Shown here: piece by piece, positions 26,805-35,305 of the stretch | Layout: the number at the start of each line of letters is the position of its first letter | Position numbering within the stretch: the first letter of the stretch is position 1 | Assembly: GCF_026340975.1 (NCBI RefSeq) | Contig: NZ_JAPEOS010000002.1 | Span: 1,857,001-1,921,000 of the forward strand | Length of the DNA stretch: 64,000 nucleotides | Direction: 5' to 3' | DNA from: Streptomyces sp. NBC_01214 | GTDB taxonomy: Bacteria > Actinomycetota > Actinomycetes > Streptomycetales > Streptomycetaceae | Translations under genes and position numbers: made by a program | Notes under the pieces: generated by a model | What the model was told of the DNA's origin: nothing | The model's database searches: none | The model's input: the letters and a program-made list of their open reading frames with translations, nothing else

Positions 26805-27217
26805 CCACCTCACCGAACACCACGGCATCCAACGACGCGATCTACAGCGTCCTCGACAACAACCTGAGCAGAATCGCCGGCGTCCAAGGAGCCGTGCTGC
26901 TCTCCAACGACGGCATCAAGCTCAGCGCCTACCTGCTCGACGAGCCCCAGGCCGAGCGCATGGCGGCCGCGGCCTCCGGCATCGCGTCCACCATGAAGGC
27001 GATATCCCGAGAGATCGACGGCGGCCGCGTCATCCGCCAACTGGTCGAGATGGACGACCGGTACCTCTGCATCGTCGGATGCGGCGAGGGCAGCACGCTC
27101 ATCGTGGTGACCTCCCGCAAGGCGCGGCTCGGGGAACTGGGCGGCGAGGCCGTACGGACCGCCCAGGCGCTCGGCGAGTGGCTGGGCACCCCCGAGCGCG
27201 GCCAGCCGTCCGCGTAA
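26801..27217 (+). CDS. cvnB: Conservon protein CvnB, roadblock/LC7 domain
   Basis: A 138-residue roadblock/LC7-fold protein, a small dimeric scaffold that in conservons joins the sensor CvnA with CvnC and the GTPase CvnD at the membrane. Typical blocks: VLDNNLSRIAGVQGAVLLSNDGI, ASGIASTMKAISREI and GCGEGSTLIVVTSRKARLG. The start overlaps the cvnA stop (ATGA) and its stop overlaps the cvnC start (TAATG), so all are read together. Confidence 0.93.
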   Translation: MTTSPNTTASNDAIYSVLDNNLSRIAGVQGAVLLSNDGIKLSAYLLDEPQAERMAAAASGIASTMKAISREIDGGRVIRQLVEMDDRYLCIVGCGEGSTLIVVTSRKARLGELGGEAVRTAQALGEWLGTPERGQPSA

Positions 27218-27591
27218 TGCCGCGGGACGAGCCACAGTCGCAGCCCCCGGGCCGCCGCCGGACGCGGCTGTACGCCCTGACCGACGGGCGTACGGCCGCC
27301 GCGCACAGCGTCCTCACCATGGACACCACCATCACGGCGGCGGCCGACGGCGAAGTGGACGGGACCCTGCCCACCGAGTGGCAGGAGATCCTCGCCATGT
27401 GCGCGCCGCCGGGCGGGCGGGCGGTCGCCGAGATAGCGGCACGGATGCACATCCGCCTCACCCCGATGACGCTGCTCCTCGGCGAACTCGCCGACCGCGG
27501 GCTGATCCACCACCGGCCGCCCCTGGCGGTCGCCGAGACCACCGACGTCCACCTGCTCATGAGAATCAGGGACAGCCTTGCCCGGATATGA
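27217..27591 (+). CDS. cvnC: Conservon protein CvnC, DUF742
   Basis: A 124-residue DUF742 protein with a winged-helix-like fold. Typical blocks are RRRTRLYALTDGRTAA at the front, LPTEWQEILAMC, the helix-turn-helix-like AVAEIAARMHIRLTPMTLLLGELADRGLI and the closing LLMRIRDSLARI. Its start is TAATG-coupled to cvnB, and its 3' end overlaps the cvnD start by 14 bases. In conservons it works with CvnB and CvnD in an output complex rather than as a classical DNA-binding regulator. Confidence 0.92.
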   Translation: MPRDEPQSQPPGRRRTRLYALTDGRTAAAHSVLTMDTTITAAADGEVDGTLPTEWQEILAMCAPPGGRAVAEIAARMHIRLTPMTLLLGELADRGLIHHRPPLAVAETTDVHLLMRIRDSLARI

Positions 27592-28177
27592 CACGACCGC
27601 CCCGCAGGAACCGGCCCCGGTCAAGATCCTCGTCGCCGGTGGGTTCGGGGTCGGGAAGACGACCTTGGTGGAGACGATCTCCGAGATCGAACCGCTGCGC
27701 ACGGAGGAACAACTGACGTCCGCCGGCATCGGCGTCGACGACCTCGACGGCATCGAGTCCAAGACGGTGACCACCGTCGCGATGGACTTCGGCCGGCTCA
27801 CCCTCACCGACGCCGGTGTGGTCCTCTACCTGTTCGGCACCCCCGGCCAGGAACGCTTCTGGTTCATGTGGGACGACCTGCTGAACGGGGCGCTCGGAGC
27901 GATCGTGCTGGTCGACACCCGGCGCCTGGACCGCAGCTTCCCGGCCTTGGATTTCTTCGAGAGCCGCGGGCTGCCCTTCGTGGTCGGCGCGAACTGCTTC
28001 CACGGCGAACAGCCCTACACCGCCGAGGAGATCGCGGCGGCGCTGCACCTGCGGGATCCGAACACGCCCGTCCTCATGCTCGACGCACGCTCCCGTACGG
28101 ACGTCCGCGGCTCCCTGCTCGCCCTGCTCGACCTGCTCATCGCCAAGGCGCAGGCCCCGGCGGGCGTCAGCGGCTGA
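27578..28177 (+). CDS. cvnD: Conservon small GTPase CvnD
   Basis: A 199-residue Ras-like GTPase. It has a P-loop GGFGVGKTT, TTVAMDFGRL, the G3 motif GTPGQERF and the degenerate G4 GANCFHG usual for CvnD. The best start is a TTG at 27578, 14 bases inside cvnC; no ATG or GTG lies before the P-loop in frame. Its 3' end overlaps the convergent oleD-like gene by 11 bases with no room for a terminator, so transcripts from the two operons must run into each other. Confidence 0.92.
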   Translation: MPGYDTTAPQEPAPVKILVAGGFGVGKTTLVETISEIEPLRTEEQLTSAGIGVDDLDGIESKTVTTVAMDFGRLTLTDAGVVLYLFGTPGQERFWFMWDDLLNGALGAIVLVDTRRLDRSFPALDFFESRGLPFVVGANCFHGEQPYTAEEIAAALHLRDPNTPVLMLDARSRTDVRGSLLALLDLLIAKAQAPAGVSG

Positions 28178-29087
28178 GCCCCGACCGGGCCCCGGTCACC
28201 GAGGCCAGGTGGTCCGCCAGGTTCCGGTGCGGGGCCCAGCCCTGGGCCCGGGCCCGGGTGAGGTCCAGGACCACCGGGTGCGCCAGCTGGTCCACCGCGT
28301 AGCGGCTGAGGGCCGGCTCCGCCCCGACCACCGCCGCCACCGCCTCCGCGACCCGGGCCGCTGCGGCGGCCACCGGCAGCGGGAGGTGCCGGATCCGGGC
28401 CCGGACGCCGTGGGCGTGCAGGACCGCGCGGACCGCCGCGTCGCGACCGTACGGCTGCCCGTCGGCGATGTTGTACGCGCCCGGCGCCCAAGCCGCCGCC
28501 GCCAGACAGGCCCGCGTCAGGTTCTCCACCGCGGTGAGGCTGAGCGTCACGTCCGGGCCGGGCAGCAGCAGGGTGCCCGCCCGGACCCGGGAGAGCAGCC
28601 GGGGCAGCAGCGTGGTGTCGCCCGGCCCGTAGACGGCCCGGGGGCGCAGCACCACCGCCCCGGCGGCCAGGGCCAGGGCCTCGCCCGCCGCCTTCGTCCG
28701 GCCGTAGGCGTTCAACTGCCCGGCGCGCGGGTGCTCCTCGTCGACCAGGCCGCGGCTCGGCCGCGGATCGTAGACGCTCGCACTGCTGACCCACACCACG
28801 GGCCGCCCGCCCGCCGCTCGGAGCAGCCGCTCGGTGCCGTCCACGTTGACCGCGTGCATCAGCGCCGCGGCCCGCGAGCCGGGCGCCGGATCGCCGACGG
28901 CCGCCGCGCAGTGCACCACCAGGTCCACGCCCGCCAGGTCCGGCGGCTGCGCGGCGGCGTCCCAGAAGCGGTGCGTGCCCACCGGGCCCGGCTTGCGGCC
29001 CAAGCACACCACCTCGGCCCCGGCCGCCGCGGCGGCCCGCGCGACGTGCCCGCCGCAGAATCCGCTCGCGCCCGTGACCGCGATCAC
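28167..29087 (-). CDS. NAD-dependent epimerase/reductase, OleD-like
   Basis: A 306-residue extended SDR enzyme. The Rossmann loop TGASGFCGGH starts near residue 5, and the catalytic Tyr128 and Lys132 (YGRTK) follow the VSSASVYDP block. In Ole pathways OleD reduces the 2-alkyl-3-keto acid made by OleA to a beta-hydroxy acid with NADPH. Here it is the last gene of a five-gene overlapping operon whose other members include OleA- and OleC-like proteins, which is why I favour this role over sugar epimerisation. The GTG start overlaps the stop of the P450 gene (GTGA). Confidence 0.8.
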   Translation of the reverse strand: MIAVTGASGFCGGHVARAAAAAGAEVVCLGRKPGPVGTHRFWDAAAQPPDLAGVDLVVHCAAAVGDPAPGSRAAALMHAVNVDGTERLLRAAGGRPVVWVSSASVYDPRPSRGLVDEEHPRAGQLNAYGRTKAAGEALALAAGAVVLRPRAVYGPGDTTLLPRLLSRVRAGTLLLPGPDVTLSLTAVENLTRACLAAAAWAPGAYNIADGQPYGRDAAVRAVLHAHGVRARIRHLPLPVAAAAARVAEAVAAVVGAEPALSRYAVDQLAHPVVLDLTRARAQGWAPHRNLADHLASVTGARSGLSR

Positions 29088-30229
29088 GCTCCGGCCCCGC
29101 AGCCCCCGGCCCGTACGGTGAGTACGCGCCAGCCGGGCAGTGCCGCCCCCCGGTCCACCCGGGCCCGCGTCACCACCGGCCGGTACGGGGCCAGCGCACC
29201 GAGGACGTCGGCCAGTTGGGCCCGGGCCAGCCGGGCCCCGGGACACGCGTGCGGTCCGGCGCCGAACACCAGCCGGTCGACGGCCGGGCCGGCGGGCCGC
29301 AGCGCGTCCGGGTCGTGCCGGTGCGCCCCGGCCGCGTGCCGGGCGACCAGCAACAGCCGGTCCCCGCCACGCACCGGGCAGCCGCCGACGGCGCCGTCCG
29401 CGGCAGCCACCCGGGGCAGCAGCGGCGAGGCCGCGGTGACCCGCAGCAGCTCGTCGGCGAGCACCGGCCGCAGGGCCTCGTCGGCGGCCTGCTGCCACAG
29501 CCCCGCGTCGGCGCACCAGGCCACCGCACGGGGCAGCGCGGCGACGGTGGTGTTGACGGCGGCCACCGCCACCATCGCCGGCAGGGCCTCCCCGGAGGGA
29601 CCCAGGAGCAGGCGGAGCCGGTCGGCGGCGCGGGCCGCGGCGGCCTCGGCGCGCGGGCGGCGCGGCCCCGGCAGATGGCTGCGCACGGACGCGGCCGCTG
29701 CTTCGGCCGCGGCACCGGCGACCGCGCGCGGGTCGGCGCCGGACCCCAGCAGGGCGCACACCACCGACCCGGAGAGCTCGCGCGCGAGGTCGACGAGGTC
29801 CACCTCGCCGCCCCGGTCCAGCGGCGCGAGACGGCGTACGAGCAACGGCCGCCAGAGCGAACGGAGGTCCTCGACCCCGGCACGGCCCAACGAGCCCACG
29901 AGGCCGCGGCGGTCCGCCCGGTGCGCGCCGCCCTCCTGATCGAAGAGCACACCCCCGTGCACACCCCCGCCCCCGCCCCCGCCCCCGCCCCCGCCGTCGC
30001 GCAGCGCCGTCCGTGCGGCGGCGCCCGTCGTACCGGCCGCCGTCCGGTCGAGCGGCAGCCGGGTCAGCGCCTCCCGGTAGGCCTCCGGGCCGTGCACCAG
30101 CAGGGTCCGGCCGAGCCGGCGCACCGGACGCCCGCGGGTGGCGGCGAGCAGCCCGAACAGCACGGGATGGCTGCGCAGATAGACCCGGCGGTCCCGGCGG
30201 CGGGCACGGGCGTGGGAGGTGGTGCTCAT
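29084..30229 (-). CDS. Cytochrome P450-like protein in the Ole-type operon
   Basis: A 381-residue P450. The haem loop FGAGPHACPGARLAR and the K-helix ELLRVT (ExxR) are intact. The I-helix region reads VAAVNTTVAAL, with Asn in place of the usual acid. Near residue 80 a run of eleven Gly is encoded by a GC hexamer repeat around 29950-29995. I use the ATG at 30229, preceded by GGAGGT at 11-12 bases. An ATG at 30349 overlapping the stop of the AMP-ligase gene (ATGA) is possible and would add 40 low-complexity residues. It probably oxidises the product of the OleA/C/D-like enzymes (inference). Confidence 0.82.
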   Translation of the reverse strand: MSTTSHARARRRDRRVYLRSHPVLFGLLAATRGRPVRRLGRTLLVHGPEAYREALTRLPLDRTAAGTTGAAARTALRDGGGGGGGGGGGVHGGVLFDQEGGAHRADRRGLVGSLGRAGVEDLRSLWRPLLVRRLAPLDRGGEVDLVDLARELSGSVVCALLGSGADPRAVAGAAAEAAAASVRSHLPGPRRPRAEAAAARAADRLRLLLGPSGEALPAMVAVAAVNTTVAALPRAVAWCADAGLWQQAADEALRPVLADELLRVTAASPLLPRVAAADGAVGGCPVRGGDRLLLVARHAAGAHRHDPDALRPAGPAVDRLVFGAGPHACPGARLARAQLADVLGALAPYRPVVTRARVDRGAALPGWRVLTVRAGGCGAGA

Positions 30230-30345
30230 CGGGGGGCGTACCTCCGTGGAATCGGCGGACCGGGCGGGAACGGCCGGGGCGGGCTCCGGGCGCGCGGCCC
30301 CGGAAGCGGCCGCGCCGCGGGTCCCCGGCCCGGCGGTGCGGGCCG

Positions 30346-31839
30346 TCATCGTGCGGGGTCCAGCCGGCGCGCCGCCAGCGCGGCCGTCGCCGCCCGGTCC
30401 GGTTTGCGCGAGCGCCCCGACAGCGGGATCCGCGCGAGCACCAGGGCGTCGGGCCGGGCCGTGCCCATCCGCCGGACCGGCTCCGACAGGGCGGCGCGCA
30501 GGGCCCGTTCGTCCGCGCCGCGCCGCGGCTGCACGACGGCGACCAGCCGTTCGTCGCCGTCGCCGGCCGGGATCCCGACGAGCACGGCCAGCTCCACCCC
30601 CGGCACGTGCAGGGCGGGCTCGTACAGCCCCGGGTAGATGTTCTCGGCCCGGCGCAGCACCATGTCCTTGCTCCTGCCCTCGAGGACGATGCGGCCCGCG
30701 CCGTCCAGCCGCGCCCGGTCGCCCGTACGCACCCACGGGTCGGGCTCCTCCCCGAGGTAGCGGTGGCGGGCCGCGGGGCCGGACAGCAACAGCTGCCCGC
30801 TCCCGTCCGGCTCGGCGCGCACCCCGGGCAGCGGCGCCCCGACCAGGTCCCCGTGCTCCCCGGTCGCCTCGAACGCGGACTTCTCCCGCGCCTCGACCGC
30901 GGCCGCCGGGAACAGCTCGGTCAGCGCGTACACCCCCCAGGCCTCGGCCGCGCCCGCCGCGCGCACGCGTTCCAGCAGCCCGGCGCCGGCCGGGGCCGAG
31001 CCCGTCCACACCCGGCCGTGGAAGCGGGCGCCCGCGCCCAGCGCGTCCCGCAGCCGGGGCGGGGTCAGATAGGTGTCCTCGGGCCGCAGCCGGTGCAGCT
31101 GACGGGCCAGCACCCGGGAGTTGCCCGCGGGGAGGGCGACGGCCGCGCCGCGCGCCAGCGAGGGGACGAGGACGAAGAAGGTGCCGCCGAGCACCGGCAG
31201 GTCCCCGCGCGCGTCGAACAGGGCGGAGACCGTGGCCATGCCGGCGGCCAGGCTCGCCCGGGTGTGGACGACGGCCCGCGGCAGGGACGTGGTCCCGGAA
31301 GTGAACACGATCACCGCGTCGGCGTCCGCGTCCAGGTCGGCGCCGGGCGCGGGCACGCCCCGGCGGGACGCGCCCAGGTCCAGCGCGGGCGCGCAGCCCG
31401 GCAGCCGGGGCCCGACCGTGGCCACCGGCCCCAGCCCGGCCAGGTCCGGCAGCGCGAGCCGGGCCCGGCGGGCCAACGGCCGGGCCCAGCCCGCCACCGC
31501 CTGCGCGGTCGCGTCGGCCAGCACCAGCGCGGGCCGGGCCAGCGCGAGGCGGGCGCGCAGCACGTCGGGCCCGGCGCCCGGGTCCAGTACGGCCCCGCGC
31601 AGCCCGAGCCGCCACAGCGCGAGCAGGACGGCCAGGGCGCGCGGCCCGGGGCGCACGGCGACGCCGACGGTGTCCCCGGCGCGCAGCCCGCGCGCGTGCA
31701 GGGCCGCGGCGAAGGCGTCGGCCAGCTCGGCGAGTTCGCCGCGGGTGGCGCGCACCCGGGGCGCGCCGGTGCGGGTGGCGGTGAGCACGGCGGGCCGCTC
31801 GGGGCGGCTGCGCAGCGCGTGGTCGAGGTGGTCCAGCAT
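30346..31839 (-). CDS. AMP-dependent ligase, OleC/beta-lactone-synthetase-like
   Basis: A 497-residue ANL-superfamily enzyme. The adenylation loop is VIVFTSGTTSLPRAVVH, the A5-like region VYALTELFP, the A7-A8 region WVRTGDRARLDGAGRIVLEGRSKDMVLRRAENIYP, and the C-terminal Lys region LSGRSRKPDR. A motif order with a complete C-domain fits fatty acyl-CoA/AMP ligases and the OleC group, which turns a beta-hydroxy acid into a beta-lactone. Neighbouring OleA- and OleD-like genes favour OleC. Its start shares one base with the stop of the glycosyltransferase gene (TGATG). The free-standing alternative is an acyl-CoA ligase. Confidence 0.8.
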   Translation of the reverse strand: MLDHLDHALRSRPERPAVLTATRTGAPRVRATRGELAELADAFAAALHARGLRAGDTVGVAVRPGPRALAVLLALWRLGLRGAVLDPGAGPDVLRARLALARPALVLADATAQAVAGWARPLARRARLALPDLAGLGPVATVGPRLPGCAPALDLGASRRGVPAPGADLDADADAVIVFTSGTTSLPRAVVHTRASLAAGMATVSALFDARGDLPVLGGTFFVLVPSLARGAAVALPAGNSRVLARQLHRLRPEDTYLTPPRLRDALGAGARFHGRVWTGSAPAGAGLLERVRAAGAAEAWGVYALTELFPAAAVEAREKSAFEATGEHGDLVGAPLPGVRAEPDGSGQLLLSGPAARHRYLGEEPDPWVRTGDRARLDGAGRIVLEGRSKDMVLRRAENIYPGLYEPALHVPGVELAVLVGIPAGDGDERLVAVVQPRRGADERALRAALSEPVRRMGTARPDALVLARIPLSGRSRKPDRAATAALAARRLDPAR

Positions 31840-32594
31840 CAGCGGGGGTCGTCCGTTCCGTGCGTGCCGCTGCCCCGGTCGAGGTACCAGCGGGCGGTTC
31901 CGGCGATCCCGTAGGCCCGCAGGCGCCGCGTGGAGTTCTCCACGACCATCTCCCGGCAGTGCGTGATCCGGTCGGTGTGGCGGCGTACGGCGTTGAGGAA
32001 GAGCCGGTCGGTCGGTGAGGGGCGCCGGGGCATCCCGCCGACACCCAGGTACAGCTCGGCCGTGATGGCCATGTTGTTCCCGGCGTGCATGCGGTACGGC
32101 GCCCGGTAGCCGCGCCGCCGGGCGTGCTCGGGCCGCAGTCGGCCGAAGAGCGCCGCGAGGGCCACCAGCGCGCCGAACCCGGCCCGGCCCAGCGGGCCGT
32201 GCTCGTCGCGGCGGGCCACGATCCGCCCGCACACCAGCCCGGGACTGCGGATCAGCGCGGTGCGGGCGGCCCCGGTCCAGCCGGCCCGGGGCAGGCAGTC
32301 GGCGTCCGTACGGGCGAGCAGGGCCGCACCGCGGCCGATCGCGTACCGGAAGCCGGTGTCCACGGCGGAGCCGACCCCCTTCTCCGGCTCCTCGATCACC
32401 TCCACCGGGAACGGCGCGCCGGCCGCGAACGCGCGGGCGACGGCGCCCGTCCCGTCCGTCGAGGCGTTGTCGACGACCAGCAGGGTGAAGTCCCGGTCCC
32501 GCTGCGCCGCGAGCGCCCGCAGGGTGTCGGCCAGCCGGGCCTCCTCCTCGTGCGCGGGCACGACCACCCACATCGGCGCGGTCGCGGCCGTCAC
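31839..32594 (-). CDS. Family 2 glycosyltransferase
   Basis: A 251-residue GT-A fold enzyme. It has VVVPAHEEEARLADTL at the front, VVDNASTDGTG, and the metal-binding DxD-like TDADCLP at about residue 96-102, and lacks membrane segments. It should move a nucleotide-activated sugar to a lipid or natural product. Its place between the OleA-like and OleC-like genes, with overlaps on both sides (GTGA and TGATG), implies that a glycosylated product is made by this operon. Confidence 0.85.
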   Translation of the reverse strand: MTAATAPMWVVVPAHEEEARLADTLRALAAQRDRDFTLLVVDNASTDGTGAVARAFAAGAPFPVEVIEEPEKGVGSAVDTGFRYAIGRGAALLARTDADCLPRAGWTGAARTALIRSPGLVCGRIVARRDEHGPLGRAGFGALVALAALFGRLRPEHARRRGYRAPYRMHAGNNMAITAELYLGVGGMPRRPSPTDRLFLNAVRRHTDRITHCREMVVENSTRRLRAYGIAGTARWYLDRGSGTHGTDDPR

Positions 32595-33625
32595 GACTTC
32601 TCCCAGACCATCGTCATGATGCTGATGCCGCCGCCGAGACCCACGAACAACACCCTTTCTCCGGGCGCGAGTTCCCCGAAGACCCGGTCCAGCTGGAGGC
32701 CGATGCTCGCGCTCGCGACGTTGCCGAGCTCGGGCACCGTCACCACCAGCTTCCCGGCGGGCACCCCGGTCAGTTCCGCGAACCGCTCCAGGTACGGCAC
32801 CGTCACCTGGTGCACCAGTACCTTGGCGAAGCCGTCCCAGTCCATGCCCGTGCGGTGCAGCGTCCGGTCGATGACCGCGGTGCCCACCTTCTCGAAGACG
32901 CCCCGCAACTCGTGCCCGTCGCCGCGGAAGTACGTGTACGCGTCCCCGCGCGGGTGCCGTGACCCGCCGCCCGGGATGCCCCCGACCTCCCAGTGCTCCG
33001 AATGGGTCTCGGTGTCCACGTCGACGATCCCGCCGCGCTCCACGGCCTCCACGAGCACCGCCGCCCCCGCGTCGCCGAAGGTGTATCCGGCGAAGCCGTC
33101 GCGCAGTTCGGCGAGATCGGCCGGGTCCTTGCGCACGGCCCGGCTCGGCGTCTCGCCGGTGACCACCAGGGCCCGCTGCGCCCGCCCGGCGAGGATCATG
33201 GAGTGGGCGAGGTCGATCCCGTTGACGAAGCTGTTGCAGGCGTTGGTGACGTCCAGGGCGTGGGCCCGCGAGCCCAGTTCCGCCTGCACGATGTGCGCGG
33301 TGGCCGGCTCGACCAGGTCGCGGGAGGCCGACGCGAACAGCAGCAGGTCGACGTCGAGCGGACCGAGTCCGGCGGCCGCCAGGGCCCGGCGGGCCGCGCC
33401 CACCGCGAGGGTGGAGGCGTACACGCCCTCGCCCGCGACCCGGCGGGAGACGATCCCGGTGGCCTGGGTCAGCAGCCTCGGCGGCAGCGTCAGTCCACTG
33501 CGGTGCGCCACCTCCCGCTGAAGGGCGTCGGAGGACAGCACCTCGTCGGGCAGCAGGCTGCCGACGGCGGTTATCCCGGCGCGCATCGCGGCGCGCGGCA
33601 GCGGATCAGATGGCTGAATGAACAT
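32591..33625 (-). CDS. 3-oxoacyl-ACP synthase III family protein, OleA-like
   Basis: A 344-residue thiolase-fold condensing enzyme. The triad is complete: Cys130 in DVTNACNSF, His272 in LVHQVTVPYLERF and Asn302 in ELGNVASAS. The glycine-rich end GLGGGISIMTMVWEKS is also present. The sequence around Cys and the long C-terminal half resemble the OleA group, which condenses two acyl-CoA chains head to head, more than FabH of fatty-acid synthesis. No good ribosome site precedes the ATG at 33625; an inner ATG near 33586 is possible. First gene of the operon. Its promoter lies in the 179 bases shared with the divergent membrane gene. Confidence 0.82.
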   Translation of the reverse strand: MFIQPSDPLPRAAMRAGITAVGSLLPDEVLSSDALQREVAHRSGLTLPPRLLTQATGIVSRRVAGEGVYASTLAVGAARRALAAAGLGPLDVDLLLFASASRDLVEPATAHIVQAELGSRAHALDVTNACNSFVNGIDLAHSMILAGRAQRALVVTGETPSRAVRKDPADLAELRDGFAGYTFGDAGAAVLVEAVERGGIVDVDTETHSEHWEVGGIPGGGSRHPRGDAYTYFRGDGHELRGVFEKVGTAVIDRTLHRTGMDWDGFAKVLVHQVTVPYLERFAELTGVPAGKLVVTVPELGNVASASIGLQLDRVFGELAPGERVLFVGLGGGISIMTMVWEKS

Positions 33626-33658
33626 GCACACACGATGACAAGCCGGCCGCGCCCGGGC

Positions 33659-33713
33659 CTGAGTACGGATGCTCAGTTCGGCGCCACCGACCGCACGGGC
33701 CGTCTGAGTACGG
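33659..33713. promoter_or_regulatory. Direct repeat CTGAGTACGG in a divergent promoter region
   Basis: The 10-mer CTGAGTACGG occurs at 33659-33668 and 33704-33713, 45 bases apart on the same face order. The first copy continues to a mirrored CTCAG, making an imperfect palindrome. It lies between the OleA-like operon and the divergent membrane gene, so it may be an operator for either. Confidence 0.4.
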
Positions 33714-33804
33714 GGACCACCCGGGCCGCGTCCCGTCCAACCCCGGGACAGCCAGGGCCCGTTTACGTAGGGTGAGACGACACGGCCCCGGGGGAGGACG
33801 CGAC

Positions 33805-35262
33805 ATGGCAGCACGCCGATTACCGGTACTGGCGCAGTACCGGGACGACGCGGTGACCCGACTGCTGTGCGCGGGAGCACACCTCGACGAGGGCTTCGCC
33901 CGCGAGGTGGACGTGGAACTCACCGAGGACCGGCTGCGCGCCACCGGGCCCTCGCTCGGCATCGACCTGGTGGCCCTGGCCCGCCACGCGCGGGCCTCCG
34001 TACGGCGGACCGACCGGCGCGACCGGCGCCTCGCCCGGCTCTGCGCGGTCGGCGTGTGGGCGGCGGTACCGGCCGGGCTGTACGGGATGGTCGCGGACCT
34101 GGGCGCGCTCGCCCTCGCAGCCGCCGCCGCCCTCGTCCTCACCTACGCGACCGCCTGGGCCCTGGTCCGCGGGGCCGAGAACGAGGCCCGGACGGCGGCG
34201 CTCGGCGTCGAGCACGGTGCCGGCCGGCCGGGGGACCTCGCCCCGGCGGTCGGGGCGCAGGTGGAGGACCGGCTGCTGGAGCAGGAGCGGGCCAACGTGG
34301 TTCCGTACGCGGCGGGCGCCGAGCGCACCACTCCGTTCGTCGGCAGCGGCTCGAAGATCAAGGAGATGGTCTGGCAGCCCATCGACGTCAGCCGGCCCGT
34401 CGACGATCCGGCGGGCGGCGGCAAGCTGGCCATCAAGCCCTTCGACGCCGTCGACCTGCACGGCTTCGTCGCCCGCGAGATGGAGCACATCGCCGGGCTG
34501 AAGGGCCTGCGGGCCCGCAACCGGCTCTACGTGAAAGGAGATCACGTCTCCTACGTCGGGCCCGACCTGCTTCCCGACCGGCTGCGCCGCCCGCGCGCCC
34601 AGATCCCCAAGCAACTGGTGCAGGCCGGGGTGGTGCAGCCGGGCGCCGGCATGCGCACCTATCTCAGCCTGGAGCGGACCGGCGAGGGCGGTCGCGTCAT
34701 CGTCTCCATGCACCTGCGGGCCCGGCTCCAGCACCCCAGTCTCACCTGGGAGGTGGCGGCGTACGGGATCCCTCCGCTCCAGGCGCGCTTCTACCGGGTG
34801 CACCAGCTGCCGCTGGACGGCTGGGAACGCTGGTGGGACCTCTTCTGCGTCGCCACCGCCGCCACCGCGTCGGCGCTGCTCGGCGCCCCCGGACGGCTGG
34901 TCCGGCGGGCTTCGGCCCGGGGCGAGCGGGCCCGGGCACTGGAGAGGACGCGCCGCGAGATCGGCCGGCGGCACCTGCGCTTCGACTACGGAGCCGTGGA
35001 CAGCCTCCGCGAGCGGGTCGCCGACTGGAAGCAGCTGGGCTTCTCCGAGCGGACGGACTCCCAGGACTTCCTCCAGCGGCTCCAGCAGGGCGTGCTGATC
35101 GCGACCGAACGGTTCCTGAAGGACCACCACGTCGACACCAGCTCCTACGACCAGGCGCAGCAGGTGATCAACACCCACACCTACACCTTCCAGGGCGACA
35201 TCCACTCCAGCAACATCGGCGCCCACGGCACCGTCAACCACGCCGGTCAGGCCCAGCCTTAG
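33805..35262 (+). CDS. Membrane protein with C-terminal Gly/Asn-rich motif
   Basis: A 485-residue protein. A basic stretch (VRRTDRRDRRLARL) precedes two hydrophobic segments (about residues 77-115), so it sits in the membrane with most of its mass in the cytosol. The central region (KIKEMVWQPIDVSRP, HLRARLQHPSLTWEVAAYGIPPL) is not recognised. The last 35 residues carry a motif YTFQGDIHSSNIGAHGTVNH that recurs at the N-terminus of the next protein. The ATG at 33805 has GGAGG upstream. The next gene starts 43 bases later, so they form a pair, perhaps serving the adjoining signalling operon. Confidence 0.75.
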   Translation: MAARRLPVLAQYRDDAVTRLLCAGAHLDEGFAREVDVELTEDRLRATGPSLGIDLVALARHARASVRRTDRRDRRLARLCAVGVWAAVPAGLYGMVADLGALALAAAAALVLTYATAWALVRGAENEARTAALGVEHGAGRPGDLAPAVGAQVEDRLLEQERANVVPYAAGAERTTPFVGSGSKIKEMVWQPIDVSRPVDDPAGGGKLAIKPFDAVDLHGFVAREMEHIAGLKGLRARNRLYVKGDHVSYVGPDLLPDRLRRPRAQIPKQLVQAGVVQPGAGMRTYLSLERTGEGGRVIVSMHLRARLQHPSLTWEVAAYGIPPLQARFYRVHQLPLDGWERWWDLFCVATAATASALLGAPGRLVRRASARGERARALERTRREIGRRHLRFDYGAVDSLRERVADWKQLGFSERTDSQDFLQRLQQGVLIATERFLKDHHVDTSSYDQAQQVINTHTYTFQGDIHSSNIGAHGTVNHAGQAQP

Positions 35263-35305
35263 CGGAAGCCGGCCGGGCAGCCCCGAGCGAGCACGAGGAG
35301 CACGC

